Source: Sphingomonas parapaucimobilis NBRC 15100 (lineage in GTDB: Bacteria > Pseudomonadota > Alphaproteobacteria > Sphingomonadales > Sphingomonadaceae). From it: a stretch of DNA of 51,373 bases. Numbering within the stretch: position 1 is the first letter of the stretch; the number at the start of each line of letters is the position of its first letter. The stretch is from contig NZ_BBPI01000099.1 in assembly GCF_000787715.1 (NCBI RefSeq), positions 1-51,373 on the forward strand, in the 5' to 3' direction. Under the pieces are notes generated by a model, which saw nothing but the letters and a program-made list of their open reading frames with translations, did not search any database and was not told the DNA's origin. This document shows positions 33,123 through 42,235 of the stretch, piece by piece. The position numbers were made by a program, and so were the translations under genes.

Positions 33123-34553
33123 TTACCTGCCTTCGTCGGCACCGCCTCCGAGTGCCCGGAACAGGGCAACTGCACTCGAAAGTTCGGCGCGCCGCACCTC
33201 AAGCAGATTTTGACGCGCGGTGTATTCGGTCCGCTGCGCGTCAAGCAGTTCGAGGCGGCTATCGACGCCGGCACGGAAGCGCAGGTTGGTCTGCATCAGG
33301 CGACGCTGCGCCACACTTGCCGCCTCTCCCTGAGCGGTCCGCTGGCGCTGGAACGTCTCACGACCGGCCAGACCATCGGCAACCTCACGGAATGCCGTCT
33401 GGACCGCGCGCTCGTAGTTCGCGACCGCAATGTTCGTCCGCACCCTGGCCGCCGCAAGCGCGCCGGGGGCTTGGGGCTGGAGGACGGGGATTGAGACCTG
33501 CGGCGACACGTTCCAGTTCTGGTTGGCGCCGCTGAACAGGTTGCTCAAGCCTAAGCTTGCAAAGCCGAAGGCACCCGTCAGGGAGATGCGCGGGAAGAGC
33601 GAGGCCCGTGCGGCGCCAACATCGTAGTTGGCGGCCCGCAGTTCGTGCTCGGCCTGCAGGATGTCAGGGCGACGCAGCAGGAGGTCAGAGGGGAGTCCTG
33701 CCGCGATCTGGGTACGAACGGGCTGGTCCATAAGACCGATCGCCGTGGGAAGATCGGTTGGGACAGGCGAGCCGACCGCAAGCGTCAGTGCATTGGCTGC
33801 CTGCGCCACTTCACGAACCCGCTGTTCCCGATCAGCTTCGGCCTGTCGCACCAGTCCTTCCGCCTGCGCGACTTCAGGCCCCCCGACCTGACCGGCATCA
33901 TGCAGCTTGCGCGTGAGGTCGAGCGAGGACCGCCAATCGGTCAGCGTGGTTTCGGTCAATCGCAATTGCTCTGCCGCCAGACGCTCATTGAGATAGGCGT
34001 CAGCCACCGCGCCGATGACGGTGATGCGAGCTGCACGCCGACCCTCATCGGTCGCCAGATAGCGTTCGAAGGCAGCCTGCGTCTGCGAGCGGATGCGCCC
34101 GAACAGGTCGATCTCGAATGACGTCAGGGCTGCCTGCACACCGAACTGGCCGAACTCGACACCACGCGTCGCGCCCTCGTTCGGATCGATACCAACGCCA
34201 GCGCCAGCGACGGACGAGGGTACGCGGTTGCGGGTATAGATGCCCTGTATCTCGCCCGTCGGCAGAATCGCCGCGCGTGCGATGCGGAACTGCGCCCGCG
34301 CTTCCTGGGCCTGGAGGGTCGCAACCCGCAAATCGCGGTTTTCAGACAGCGCGATCTCGATCAGCCGCTGAAGGCGGGCGTCACCGAACATGGCGCGCCA
34401 CTGGATGTCTGCCGAGGTAACCGCGTCGGCTGCGGTCGCTCCCGGATAGGTCGCAGCAACAGGAGGTGCCGGGATGTTCAGACGGGGGTTCATCGAGCAA
34501 CCTCCTGCCAAGAGCAGCAGGGGAAGCGCGGCGAGGAGATATCTGCGAGCCAT
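33123..34553 (-). CDS. Outer-membrane factor of RND pump (NodT family)
   Basis: A 476-residue lipoprotein. The signal LLAALPLLLLAGGCS ends in a lipobox cysteine. Two OEP repeats follow (from ALSENRDLRVATLQAQEARAQF and from LLLRRPDILQAEHELRAANYD). It forms the channel part of the tripartite pump. ATG 34553 lies five bases after the RND stop, so translation is coupled. The second repeat has ARASLFPRISLTGAFGFAS, common to NodT proteins. Confidence 0.93.
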   Translation of the reverse strand: MARRYLLAALPLLLLAGGCSMNPRLNIPAPPVAATYPGATAADAVTSADIQWRAMFGDARLQRLIEIALSENRDLRVATLQAQEARAQFRIARAAILPTGEIQGIYTRNRVPSSVAGAGVGIDPNEGATRGVEFGQFGVQAALTSFEIDLFGRIRSQTQAAFERYLATDEGRRAARITVIGAVADAYLNERLAAEQLRLTETTLTDWRSSLDLTRKLHDAGQVGGPEVAQAEGLVRQAEADREQRVREVAQAANALTLAVGSPVPTDLPTAIGLMDQPVRTQIAAGLPSDLLLRRPDILQAEHELRAANYDVGAARASLFPRISLTGAFGFASLGLSNLFSGANQNWNVSPQVSIPVLQPQAPGALAAARVRTNIAVANYERAVQTAFREVADGLAGRETFQRQRTAQGEAASVAQRRLMQTNLRFRAGVDSRLELLDAQRTEYTARQNLLEVRRAELSSAVALFRALGGGADEGR

Positions 34554-34558
34554 CGTAA

Positions 34559-37500
34559 TCAAGCCTCGTTGGGGGTGGCGACAGTCTCTTCGGCCCGCTT
34601 GCCGCGGAGCCGCGCGGCGAGACGCACCACGACGACGAAAAAGGCAGGAACCAGGAAGATCGCCAGCACCGTGCCGGTAATCATGCCGCCGAACACACCG
34701 GTGCCGATCGCGTGCTGGGTCTCGGCGCTGGCACCGGCTGCAATCATCAGCGGCACGATGCCGAGGGTGAAGGCAAGGCTGGTCATCAGAATGGGGCGCA
34801 GGCGGACCTTTGCTGCCTCGACGGCCGCCTCAACGACGTCCTTGCCTTCTTCCACGTACTGCTTGGCAAACTCGACGATCAGGATCGCGTTCTTGGCGCT
34901 GAGGCCGATGATGGTGATGAGGCCCACCTGGAAGAACACGTCGCTGGCGAGCTGGCGCAGGATGATCGCAGCGAACGCACCAATCAGACCCAGTGGCACG
35001 ACGAGGATCACCGACAACGGGATCGCCCAGCTCTCATAGAGGGCAGCCAGCACCAGGAAGACGACGAGCATCGAGAACGCCATGAGGATGGTGGTCTGCG
35101 ATCCGGCCTGCTTTTCCTGAAGCGACACACCGGTCCACTCGACCGCGAAGCCCTTGGGCAACTGGCTGGCAAGCTGCTCCATCTCGGCCATCGCCGCTCC
35201 GCTCGACACGCCCAAATTTGGGTAGCCCGCGATCCGCACGGCCGGATAGCCATTGTAGCGAATCATCTGAAGTGCACCCTTCTCCCACACGGGGCGGACG
35301 ACCTGCGCCAAGGGCACCATCTCGCCGTTCGCATTGCGGACGTTCAGCTTCAGCACGTCGCCAAGCTGCATGCGGGCGGTCGCGTCGGCCTGGACGATGA
35401 CCTGCTGCATCCGGCCCTTGTTGGGGAAGTCGTTGACGTAAGCCGATCCCATCGAGGCCGACAGCGCATCGCTGATCGCCTGAAACGGCACGCCCATCGC
35501 CTGCGCCTTCTCGCGGTCGATCGCGAGCCGGACGTTGGTGCCGGCGGGCAAGCCATCCGGATAGACAAAGGTCACGACCTTGCTCTTGGACGCGAGTTCC
35601 ACGAGCTTGTTCTGGGCAGCGATCAGCGCGGCATAGCCCTGATTGGCGCGGTCTTCGAGCCGCATGGTGAAGCCGCCCGACGTGCCGAGTTCATCGATCG
35701 CCGGGGGCGACAGGCTCATGACCGTGCCTTCGGGGATCGCCTTGGCGGCTTCCGTCGCGTGTGCGATCTCGTCGGCGACCGTTGCGCCGTTACGATCCTT
35801 CCAGTCCTTCATAACGGTGAAGGCCGTGGCGACGTTGGGGCCTGCCCCGGCGAAGCCATATCCAAGAATCGCGACGTTGGTCTTGATGCCGGGACGGCTC
35901 GCAACATAGCGCTCGTAGGTGCGCATCGCTTCGTCGGTGCGCTCCTGCGTTGCATCCGGGGGAAGCTGGATGCTGGTCAGAAAATAGCCCTGATCCTCTT
36001 CCGGCAGGAACGACGTGGGCCAATTGGCGAACGCCACGCCGACCAGACCGAGAACCGCAACGAACACGAGCATTGCGCGACCCGTGCGCTTCAGCACGGC
36101 AACGACCCAACGCTCGTAGCCTGCCGTCATGCGATCGAAGCGATCGTTGAACCAGGTGAAGAAGCGGTTCTTCTTTTCGTGCCCGGTGACCGGCTTCAGG
36201 AGCGTGGCGCACAGCGCCGGCGTCAGCGAGAGGGCGAGAAAGGCAGAGAAGAGGATGGAGACCGCCATCGACAGCGTGAACTGGCGATAGATCGCGCCGA
36301 CCGAGCCGCTGGACAGCGCCATCGGCAGGAACACCGCGGTCAGCACGGCGGTGATGCCGATCACCGCGCCGGTGATCTCGCGCATCGCCTTGGAGGTCGC
36401 TTCCTTCGGCGACAGATGCTCCTCGTGCATGATGCGCTCGACGTTCTCGACGACGACGATCGCGTCGTCGACGATGATGCCGATCGCCAGCACCATGCCG
36501 AACATGGTCAGCACGTTGATCGAGAAGCCGGCCAGCAGCATCACCGCCAACGTGCCGAGCAGCGCGATCGGGGCGACGATCGCCGGGATCAGCGTGTAGC
36601 GAACCTTCTGGAGGAAGAGGAACATCACGAGGAAAACGAGGACCATCGCCTCGACCAGCGTGTGCAGCACCTTCTCGATCGAGATGGTGACGAACGGCGC
36701 GGTGTTGAACGGAATCGACCACTTCATGCCTGCCGGCATTGCGCGGGCAAGTTCGGTCATCCGGCCCTCGACGGCCTTGGCAACCGCAACGGCGTTCGCG
36801 CCGGGCGCGAGCTGGACCGCGGCGCTCGCCGACACCTTGCCGTTCTCGCGCGTCGAGAAAGAGTAATTCTGCGGTCCGAGTTCGACACGCGCGACGTCGC
36901 CGATCGTGACCTTGGAGCCGTCCGGATTGGCCTTGAGGATGATACCGGCAAATTGCTCGGGCGTGCTGAGCTGACCATCAGCGGTCAGCGGCACGAGGAC
37001 GCGCTGGCCCTTGACCGTTGGCGAGCCGCCAAGGCTGCCGGGGGCAAGCTGCACATTCTGCTCGGCAATGGCCGACGTGACGTCACCGATCGACAGGTTG
37101 TAGGAAACGAGCTTGGCGGGATCGGTCCAGATCCGCATCGCGCGCTCGGCCGAAAAGTTCTGGACACGACCGACGCCGGGGATCCGCTTTAGTTCTTCGG
37201 TGATGTTGCGACTGAAATAGTCACCCAGCGCGACTTCATCGAGGCTACCGTTCTCGGACGTCAGCGACACCATCATGAGGAAGCCCGACGAGGCAGCCCC
37301 GACGTTGACGCCGAGCTGGCGCACCGTCTGCGGAAGGCGCGGCTCGACCGTCTTCAAGCGGTTCTGCACGTCGACCTGCGCAAGGTCGGGATCGGTGCCA
37401 GGACGGAAGGTCGCGGTGATCGTCGCCAGGCCGGACGTGTCGGTAGTCGACTCAAAGTAGAGCAAGTTCTTTACGCTCGACAGCTCGCGCTCGATAAGGA

Positions 37501-37687
37501 CGACCACGCCGTCATTCATCGTCTGCGGGGTCGCGCCCGGATAGGTGGCACTGATGGTCACCGAGGGCGGCGCGATCGAGGGGAAGCGCGCGACAGGAAG
37601 CTGCGGGATTGCGATCAGGCCGGCGAGGATGATGCCGATAGCGATCACCCACGCGAAGATCGGACGATTGATGAAAAACTGAGGCAT
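34559..37687 (-). CDS. RND efflux transporter (HAE1/AcrB type)
   Basis: A 1042-residue inner-membrane pump. The start MPQFFINRPIFAWVIAIGIILAG is typical. The proton-relay aspartates are present in GIIVDDAIVVVENVERIMHEE (segment 4). FFQVGLITIIGLSAKNAILIVEFAK marks segment 10-11. Two large periplasmic loops are present with no break. It works with the adaptor upstream and the channel downstream to expel hydrophobic drugs. The exact substrate cannot be told. Confidence 0.96.
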   Translation of the reverse strand: MPQFFINRPIFAWVIAIGIILAGLIAIPQLPVARFPSIAPPSVTISATYPGATPQTMNDGVVVLIERELSSVKNLLYFESTTDTSGLATITATFRPGTDPDLAQVDVQNRLKTVEPRLPQTVRQLGVNVGAASSGFLMMVSLTSENGSLDEVALGDYFSRNITEELKRIPGVGRVQNFSAERAMRIWTDPAKLVSYNLSIGDVTSAIAEQNVQLAPGSLGGSPTVKGQRVLVPLTADGQLSTPEQFAGIILKANPDGSKVTIGDVARVELGPQNYSFSTRENGKVSASAAVQLAPGANAVAVAKAVEGRMTELARAMPAGMKWSIPFNTAPFVTISIEKVLHTLVEAMVLVFLVMFLFLQKVRYTLIPAIVAPIALLGTLAVMLLAGFSINVLTMFGMVLAIGIIVDDAIVVVENVERIMHEEHLSPKEATSKAMREITGAVIGITAVLTAVFLPMALSSGSVGAIYRQFTLSMAVSILFSAFLALSLTPALCATLLKPVTGHEKKNRFFTWFNDRFDRMTAGYERWVVAVLKRTGRAMLVFVAVLGLVGVAFANWPTSFLPEEDQGYFLTSIQLPPDATQERTDEAMRTYERYVASRPGIKTNVAILGYGFAGAGPNVATAFTVMKDWKDRNGATVADEIAHATEAAKAIPEGTVMSLSPPAIDELGTSGGFTMRLEDRANQGYAALIAAQNKLVELASKSKVVTFVYPDGLPAGTNVRLAIDREKAQAMGVPFQAISDALSASMGSAYVNDFPNKGRMQQVIVQADATARMQLGDVLKLNVRNANGEMVPLAQVVRPVWEKGALQMIRYNGYPAVRIAGYPNLGVSSGAAMAEMEQLASQLPKGFAVEWTGVSLQEKQAGSQTTILMAFSMLVVFLVLAALYESWAIPLSVILVVPLGLIGAFAAIILRQLASDVFFQVGLITIIGLSAKNAILIVEFAKQYVEEGKDVVEAAVEAAKVRLRPILMTSLAFTLGIVPLMIAAGASAETQHAIGTGVFGGMITGTVLAIFLVPAFFVVVVRLAARLRGKRAEETVATPNEA

Positions 37688-37700
37688 GATGGCGATCTCC

Positions 37701-38819
37701 TCAGCGCTTCGCTGGTTGCCAGGCGCGTGCCTTGACCGGCACGCCGCCCTGGATGCGATCCCGGCCGACCACGATGATCGTTTCGCCAGCCTTCAGGCCC
37801 GACTGGACGACGTAGCGACCATCGACGACGTCGCCGACGCTCACCCGGCGATCGTGAACGCGGCCCTGGCTGTCGAGGATGGCGACGGTCGCATTGCCGT
37901 TGTCGTCACGTGTAACGGCCTCCTGCGGTACGGTCAGCGCCGCTGGCACGCTGGATCGCGGCAGTCTGGCGCGCACGAACATACCCGGCAGCAGGCGACG
38001 CTGCGGATTATCCACCTCGACCCTGACGACAGCATTGCCGGTGCCCGGCTCTACCGTCACACCCGAGAACAGGATGCGCCCGCGGATCGGGTATGGGGTG
38101 CCTGACGAAAACAGGATGTCGACGCCATCGGTGCCCGGTCCTTTGCCGTCGCGACGTGCCTGCAACAGCGCATCGAAGCGCTCAGCAGGCTGACGGACGT
38201 CGACATAGACCTTGTCGATCTGCTGGACGATCGCGAGCGGGTTCGTGTCCTGCGCGCCGACCAGCGCGCCTTCGGTGACAAGCGTTGCGCCGATCTGCCC
38301 GGAGATCGGCGATGTGACACGCGCGAAGCCGACATCGAGCCGACGACGGCTGAGATCGGCGCGGGCCTGCGCAACCTCGGCAGCCGCCTGCGCGCGCTGT
38401 GCGACCGCATTGTCATAGCTCTGGCGGCTGATCGCATCCGCGGAGACCAGCGGCTTCAGGCGCTCGGCTTGCGAACTGGCGAGACCCAAGGCTGCTTGTG
38501 CCCGAGCCAATGAGGCGGCTGCGCTGTTCGCATCGGCGCGGAACGGTGCAGGGTTGATCTGGAAAAGCGGCTGACCGGCGCGGACGAAAGCGCCCTGCTC
38601 GAAGAAGCGGCGCTGGACGATGCCGCCGACCTGCGGACGGATCTCCGCCGTCCGGAATGCGACGACGCGGCCCGGCAGCTCGTCGGCGACCTCGACCGCC
38701 TGCGGCGACACCTTCGTGACCTGCACCTCGACCGGCTGCGGGGCAGCCTTCTGCTCGGGTTCACCAGAGCAAGCGGCGAGCGCAAGCGACGCGGCCGTAG
38801 CCGTGCAGAGGGTTCTCAT
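37701..38819 (-). CDS. RND periplasmic adaptor (MexA/AcrA type)
   Basis: A 372-residue membrane fusion lipoprotein from ATG 38819 (an ATG at 38840 would add seven residues). MRTLCTATAASLALAAC ends in the lipobox cysteine. It has the biotinyl-like part ELPGRVVAFRTAEIRPQVGGIVQRRFFEQG, a coiled hairpin rich in Ala, Gln and Arg, and the beta-barrel part VRARLPRSSVPAALTVPQEAV. It is first in the pump operon and divergent from the response regulator gene. Confidence 0.94.
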   Translation of the reverse strand: MRTLCTATAASLALAACSGEPEQKAAPQPVEVQVTKVSPQAVEVADELPGRVVAFRTAEIRPQVGGIVQRRFFEQGAFVRAGQPLFQINPAPFRADANSAAASLARAQAALGLASSQAERLKPLVSADAISRQSYDNAVAQRAQAAAEVAQARADLSRRRLDVGFARVTSPISGQIGATLVTEGALVGAQDTNPLAIVQQIDKVYVDVRQPAERFDALLQARRDGKGPGTDGVDILFSSGTPYPIRGRILFSGVTVEPGTGNAVVRVEVDNPQRRLLPGMFVRARLPRSSVPAALTVPQEAVTRDDNGNATVAILDSQGRVHDRRVSVGDVVDGRYVVQSGLKAGETIIVVGRDRIQGGVPVKARAWQPAKR

Positions 38820-38980
38820 CCTGCGTCCGCGCAGAAGCATCTTCCAGGTCTCCGAAACGTGTTCGATCGTGCATTTGCCGATGACCGTCGCGGTTCGGTG
38901 GACGTTGTGTGGAGACAGTGTGGAGGGCCGTAGCGCGGGCTGCTCAGGAGCGATTAGTATCTCACGCGGAGATCAAACGA

Positions 38981-39670
38981 ATGAACGCGCTTATCCTGAT
39001 TGCCGAAGACGACCCCGAGATCGCGGACATCATCCGCGCCTATCTTGAGCGGGAAGGCTTCCGAACGGTGCATGCTCCCGATGGTCGGATCGCCCTCGAT
39101 CTGCATCATGCGCTCAAGCCAGACCTGATCCTGCTGGACGTATCGATGCCGCGCATGGACGGATGGGAGGTGCTTGCGGCCGTTCGTCAGTCTTCGACGA
39201 CACCGGTTATCATGGTCACCGCGCTCGATCAGGATATCGACAAGCTTCAGGCGTTGCGCATCGGGGCTGACGACTATGTCGTGAAGCCGTTCAACGCCGT
39301 TGAGGTCGTTGCCCGGACCAAGGCAGTCCTGCGGCGGACTGCCGGTGATCGCGCCGGGGGTGTCCTGCGCGCCGGACCGCTTGAGATCGATCAGGAAGCA
39401 CATGAGGTTCGCAAGATTGAAGCGGATGAAAGCGTTACCCGGCTTGCCCTGACGCTGACCGAGTTTCGCCTCCTCGTCCATCTCGCAAAGAACCCGCACC
39501 GCGTCTTCAGCCGCGGCGAACTGGTCGACGCCTGCCTGCCGGGAAGCGATGCGCTGGATCGCACGGTCGATAGCCATGTCAGCAAATTGCGCAGGAAGCT
39601 CGCGCAGGCGGGGCTTGCCGACATGCCCGAAGGCATAAGGGGCGTTGGCTACCGGCTGATGCCGTCGTGA
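38981..39670 (+). CDS. OmpR-family response regulator
   Basis: A 229-residue two-component regulator from ATG 38981. Receiver: IAEDDPEIADI, phosphorylated aspartate in LILLDVSMPRMDGW, and VVKPF. The winged-helix DNA-binding domain is at the end (TLTEFRLLVHLAKNPHRVFSRGELVDACL ... VDSHVSKLRRKL). Its stop overlaps the kinase start (GTGA). It is divergent from the pump operon across about 160 bp and is probably its regulator, as BaeR or AdeR are for other pumps. Confidence 0.93.
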   Translation: MNALILIAEDDPEIADIIRAYLEREGFRTVHAPDGRIALDLHHALKPDLILLDVSMPRMDGWEVLAAVRQSSTTPVIMVTALDQDIDKLQALRIGADDYVVKPFNAVEVVARTKAVLRRTAGDRAGGVLRAGPLEIDQEAHEVRKIEADESVTRLALTLTEFRLLVHLAKNPHRVFSRGELVDACLPGSDALDRTVDSHVSKLRRKLAQAGLADMPEGIRGVGYRLMPS

Positions 39671-40725
39671 CGCCGCGCCGGGATCTGACGACGCAGCTCG
39701 TCATCGCGATGATGACCGTCGTTGTCGTGTGCATCGCGTTGTCGGTCGGAGCCTTTGAGATCGGTTATCTGGTCGTCTATGCGCTGGGCCTGCCCGGCAT
39801 TCGATCGCTGAAGGAGCTGTATCTCGAACCTCTCGATATCGGCTTCCTCGTAACGTCCGTAATCGTTGGGGTGACGATCGCCTCAATGTTTGCGGTTCGT
39901 ATCGCCAAGCGCATCCTCCGGCCGCTTCGATCGGTAGAGCAGGCGCTACGGTCGATCGCTGAAGGTGATCTGTCCGCGCGTGCCACACAGGACGATTATG
40001 GGCCTCGCGAGGCAGCCGGGCTGATCGACGACTTCAACACGATGGCGCATCGCCTCGAACAGGCATCGCGAAACATCTCGACGTGGAATGCGCAGATCGC
40101 GCACGAGCTGCGCACGCCGCTCACCATCCTCAGCGGCAGGCTACAGGGCGTTGTCGATGGCGTGTTCGTGCCGGACGAGCGCCTGATCGGCAACCTCATG
40201 GTGCAGGTCGAAAGTCTGAAGCGATTGGCTGAGGATCTGCGGGTGGTCAGTTTGGCCGACAGTGGCCATCTCGACCTTCAGGTCGCGCAGACCAGCCCGA
40301 CTGAGGAGGTCCAGGGGTTGATCGATCTCGTGCGGCCGCGCCTGACAGAAGCCGGTTTTACCATCAGCTATGAGGGTGATGCCGGGGCAGCCATGCTTGA
40401 TGCCAGTCGGTTGCGGCAAGCCCTCCTGGCCTTGATCGAGAACGCCCGCATCCACGCGCCCCCCGGGCGATTGGCGATCCGCACGCGACTGACCGAGGAT
40501 CGAGTGGCGTTCGAGGTGGCCGATGACGGGCCGGGGCTACCGGATGATTTCGTGCCCCGCGCCTTCGGGCAGTTCGAGCGCGCCGAAGCCTCAAAGGAAC
40601 GTCGTGGCTCGGGATTGGGACTGTCGGTCGTCAAAGCCATAGCCGTTGCTCACGGCGGGGATGCTTCCTACCGCCGCCAGGACGGGCAATCGACCTTTAT
40701 CCTCGATCTTCCGCGTTGGCATTGA
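39667..40725 (+). CDS. Sensor histidine kinase
   Basis: A 352-residue kinase starting at GTG 39667, overlapping the regulator stop by four bases. Two membrane segments (VIAMMTVVVVCIALSVGAFEIGY and IGFLVTSVIVGVTIASMFAV) bracket a short periplasmic loop; a HAMP domain follows (RPLRSVEQALRSIAEGDLSAR). The phosphorylated histidine is in IAHELRTPLTIL. ATPase motifs are ALIENARIHAP, DDGPGLPDDF and GSGLGLSVVKAI. It signals to the OmpR-type partner. Confidence 0.94.
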   Translation: MTPRRDLTTQLVIAMMTVVVVCIALSVGAFEIGYLVVYALGLPGIRSLKELYLEPLDIGFLVTSVIVGVTIASMFAVRIAKRILRPLRSVEQALRSIAEGDLSARATQDDYGPREAAGLIDDFNTMAHRLEQASRNISTWNAQIAHELRTPLTILSGRLQGVVDGVFVPDERLIGNLMVQVESLKRLAEDLRVVSLADSGHLDLQVAQTSPTEEVQGLIDLVRPRLTEAGFTISYEGDAGAAMLDASRLRQALLALIENARIHAPPGRLAIRTRLTEDRVAFEVADDGPGLPDDFVPRAFGQFERAEASKERRGSGLGLSVVKAIAVAHGGDASYRRQDGQSTFILDLPRWH

Positions 40726-40951
40726 CCGACTTGCGGCGCGCACTCCGGTAGCTCCGCCTGCATCCGCCGTTGCTCAGGCTCAGCGAGTTCAGGTTCGACC
40801 CCATGACGAGGAGCATCAGGATCGCCAGAAGCGAGAGGATCGTACAGATGAGCGTGTCAAGGCCGCCGCTGAGTGCGAAATTGAACGACGCGGCACCGAT
40901 GACGACCAGCAGCGTGGATATCGCGATGGCGCGCAAAATAGGGATCAGCAC
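40697..40951 (-). CDS. Small membrane protein, unknown function
   Basis: An 84-residue frame. Its start (GTG 40951) overlaps the stop of the acetyltransferase-like gene by seven bases. Two hydrophobic segments (IAISTLLVVIGAASFNFAL and LICTILSLLAILMLLVMGS) are followed by a basic tail. Its end overlaps the 3' end of the kinase gene by about 29 bases in the opposite direction. Family not recognised. Confidence 0.5.
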   Translation of the reverse strand: MLIPILRAIAISTLLVVIGAASFNFALSGGLDTLICTILSLLAILMLLVMGSNLNSLSLSNGGCRRSYRSARRKSVNANAEDRG

Positions 40952-41361
40952 GCCCCTGCCTCCACGTTTTCAGCCAGTCGCGCCCGCCAGAAGGCGATGG
41001 CGTCGGCAGTGAGCAACGCGCCTGGAACGACGGGTGCTTCGAAGAGCGAACCAGCCAGTTCATACAGGCAGGAAGCCAATCCTCGTCGCCTGAACCGCAA
41101 GCCGATTATGATGCTGTCACATCGAACCGCGGAGGCGTCTGCCGCGAAGGTAGCGGCACCGACGCACCGCTGATCGTCAGCGGTAAAGAGGGTCATCCAG
41201 AGCGATCCCGCCGTCGCGGGTACGGCGATCGACCGATCGTCGTACAGTCCGCGCAAGGCATGGTCGTCCGGTAACCCGTAGGGCACGAAGGCAATCTCGA
41301 CCACATACCCTTTGTCCAGGTCGAAACTCATTGTCCGAGGAACATCGATCCTAGCGACCAC
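40945..41361 (-). CDS. GNAT-like N-acetyltransferase
   Basis: About 138 residues. The core IIIGLRFRRRGLASCLYELAGSLF has the R-x-x-G-x-A acetyl-CoA-binding loop of GNAT enzymes, and ADAIAFWRARLAENV is the usual C-terminal segment. The first half has WMTLFTADDQRCVGAATFAAD, the central strands. The start is GTG 41361 with GGAG nine bases upstream; ATG 41331 is possible. It is coupled to a small membrane protein gene. Substrate unknown. Confidence 0.6.
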   Translation of the reverse strand: MVARIDVPRTMSFDLDKGYVVEIAFVPYGLPDDHALRGLYDDRSIAVPATAGSLWMTLFTADDQRCVGAATFAADASAVRCDSIIIGLRFRRRGLASCLYELAGSLFEAPVVPGALLTADAIAFWRARLAENVEAGAC

Positions 41362-41573
41362 TCACCATCTCCACCGCGACCGCGCGCAGATGAAGGCATG
41401 CATGATGTCGATGGTGACAATGTCGCGATTGGATGCAGCTTCCGTGGAGACGCACGAAAACCGCTCGGCACGTCGATCGTCACGGTTCCTCCACGCAACT
41501 TCCACCGGAACGCGACAGCGCGGTTCCAAATGGCCTGCGACCAAGATTTCCGGTCAAAGCAGGAGTTAAGACC

Positions 41574-42176
41574 ATGAAGAAAGTAGCGCTCGCGTTCGCA
41601 TTGTTTGCAGCTACGGCAACCCCCGCCCTGGCGCAGACCGCGGGCACGACGCCGACGTTCAGCGGCGCCCATGTCGATGTCACTGCCGGTTGGAACCGTG
41701 GCACGACCAAGGACGTGCTGCCGGGGCCGGGCGATCAGCGCTCGCGCAAGAGCGGCGTCGCCGTGCGCGGCAGCGCCGGTTACGACGTTGCCCTGGGTGA
41801 CAGCGCCATCGTGGGTGCCGAAGTCGGGATCGGGACCGGCGGACGCGACATCCAGACCATCCGCGGCAATAACCGCTTCACTCTCGATCCCCGTCTGACG
41901 GTTGATGCCGCAGCCCGGTTCGGCGTGAAGCCGAGCGATGGTCTGCTGGTCTATGGCAAGGCGGGCTGGGCGATGCAGCGCGTAACGACGAGCCTCGCTC
42001 AGACGGGCGGTTCGACCATCACCAGCCGCGACACCGAGCATGGTTTCCTGTGGGGCGGCGGGGCGCAGGTCGCGCTCTCGCACAACGTGTCGCTCAAGGC
42101 GGAATACGACCGGGTCAAGTTCAACGACTACTACAAGCGTTCGCGGCTGATGGGCGGCTTGAGCTTCAACTTCTGA
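41574..42176 (+). CDS. Outer-membrane beta-barrel protein
   Basis: A 200-residue protein. Signal peptide MKKVALAFALFAATATPALA; the mature chain shows alternating strands (GAHVDVTAGWNRG, KSGVAVRGSAGYDVAL, GLLVYGKAGWAMQRV, VSLKAEYDRVKF) and ends in SFNF, with the terminal phenylalanine needed for barrel assembly. It fits the OmpA-like/OmpW-size eight-strand porin group. ATG 41574 has AGGAG at eight bases. A strong hairpin ends the gene. Confidence 0.87.
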   Translation: MKKVALAFALFAATATPALAQTAGTTPTFSGAHVDVTAGWNRGTTKDVLPGPGDQRSRKSGVAVRGSAGYDVALGDSAIVGAEVGIGTGGRDIQTIRGNNRFTLDPRLTVDAAARFGVKPSDGLLVYGKAGWAMQRVTTSLAQTGGSTITSRDTEHGFLWGGGAQVALSHNVSLKAEYDRVKFNDYYKRSRLMGGLSFNF

Positions 42177-42182
42177 TCCGAA

Positions 42183-42208
42183 GCACCCTCCGCGAAAGCG
42201 GAGGGTGC
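42183..42208 (+). terminator. Hairpin after the barrel gene
   Basis: Perfect eleven-base stem GCACCCTCCGC / GCGGAGGGTGC with a GAAA loop, seven bases after the barrel stop. No T-run follows, so termination may be partial. The stem is very stable. Confidence 0.75.
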
Positions 42209-42235
42209 AGACCTGCGTATTGAGTGGAGTATGCG

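Noticed and set aside
34712..37192. Open frame of 826 codons on the plus strand
   Set aside because: It is antisense to the RND transporter gene; composition is rich in His, Arg and Asp as expected from the mirror of a GC-rich gene.
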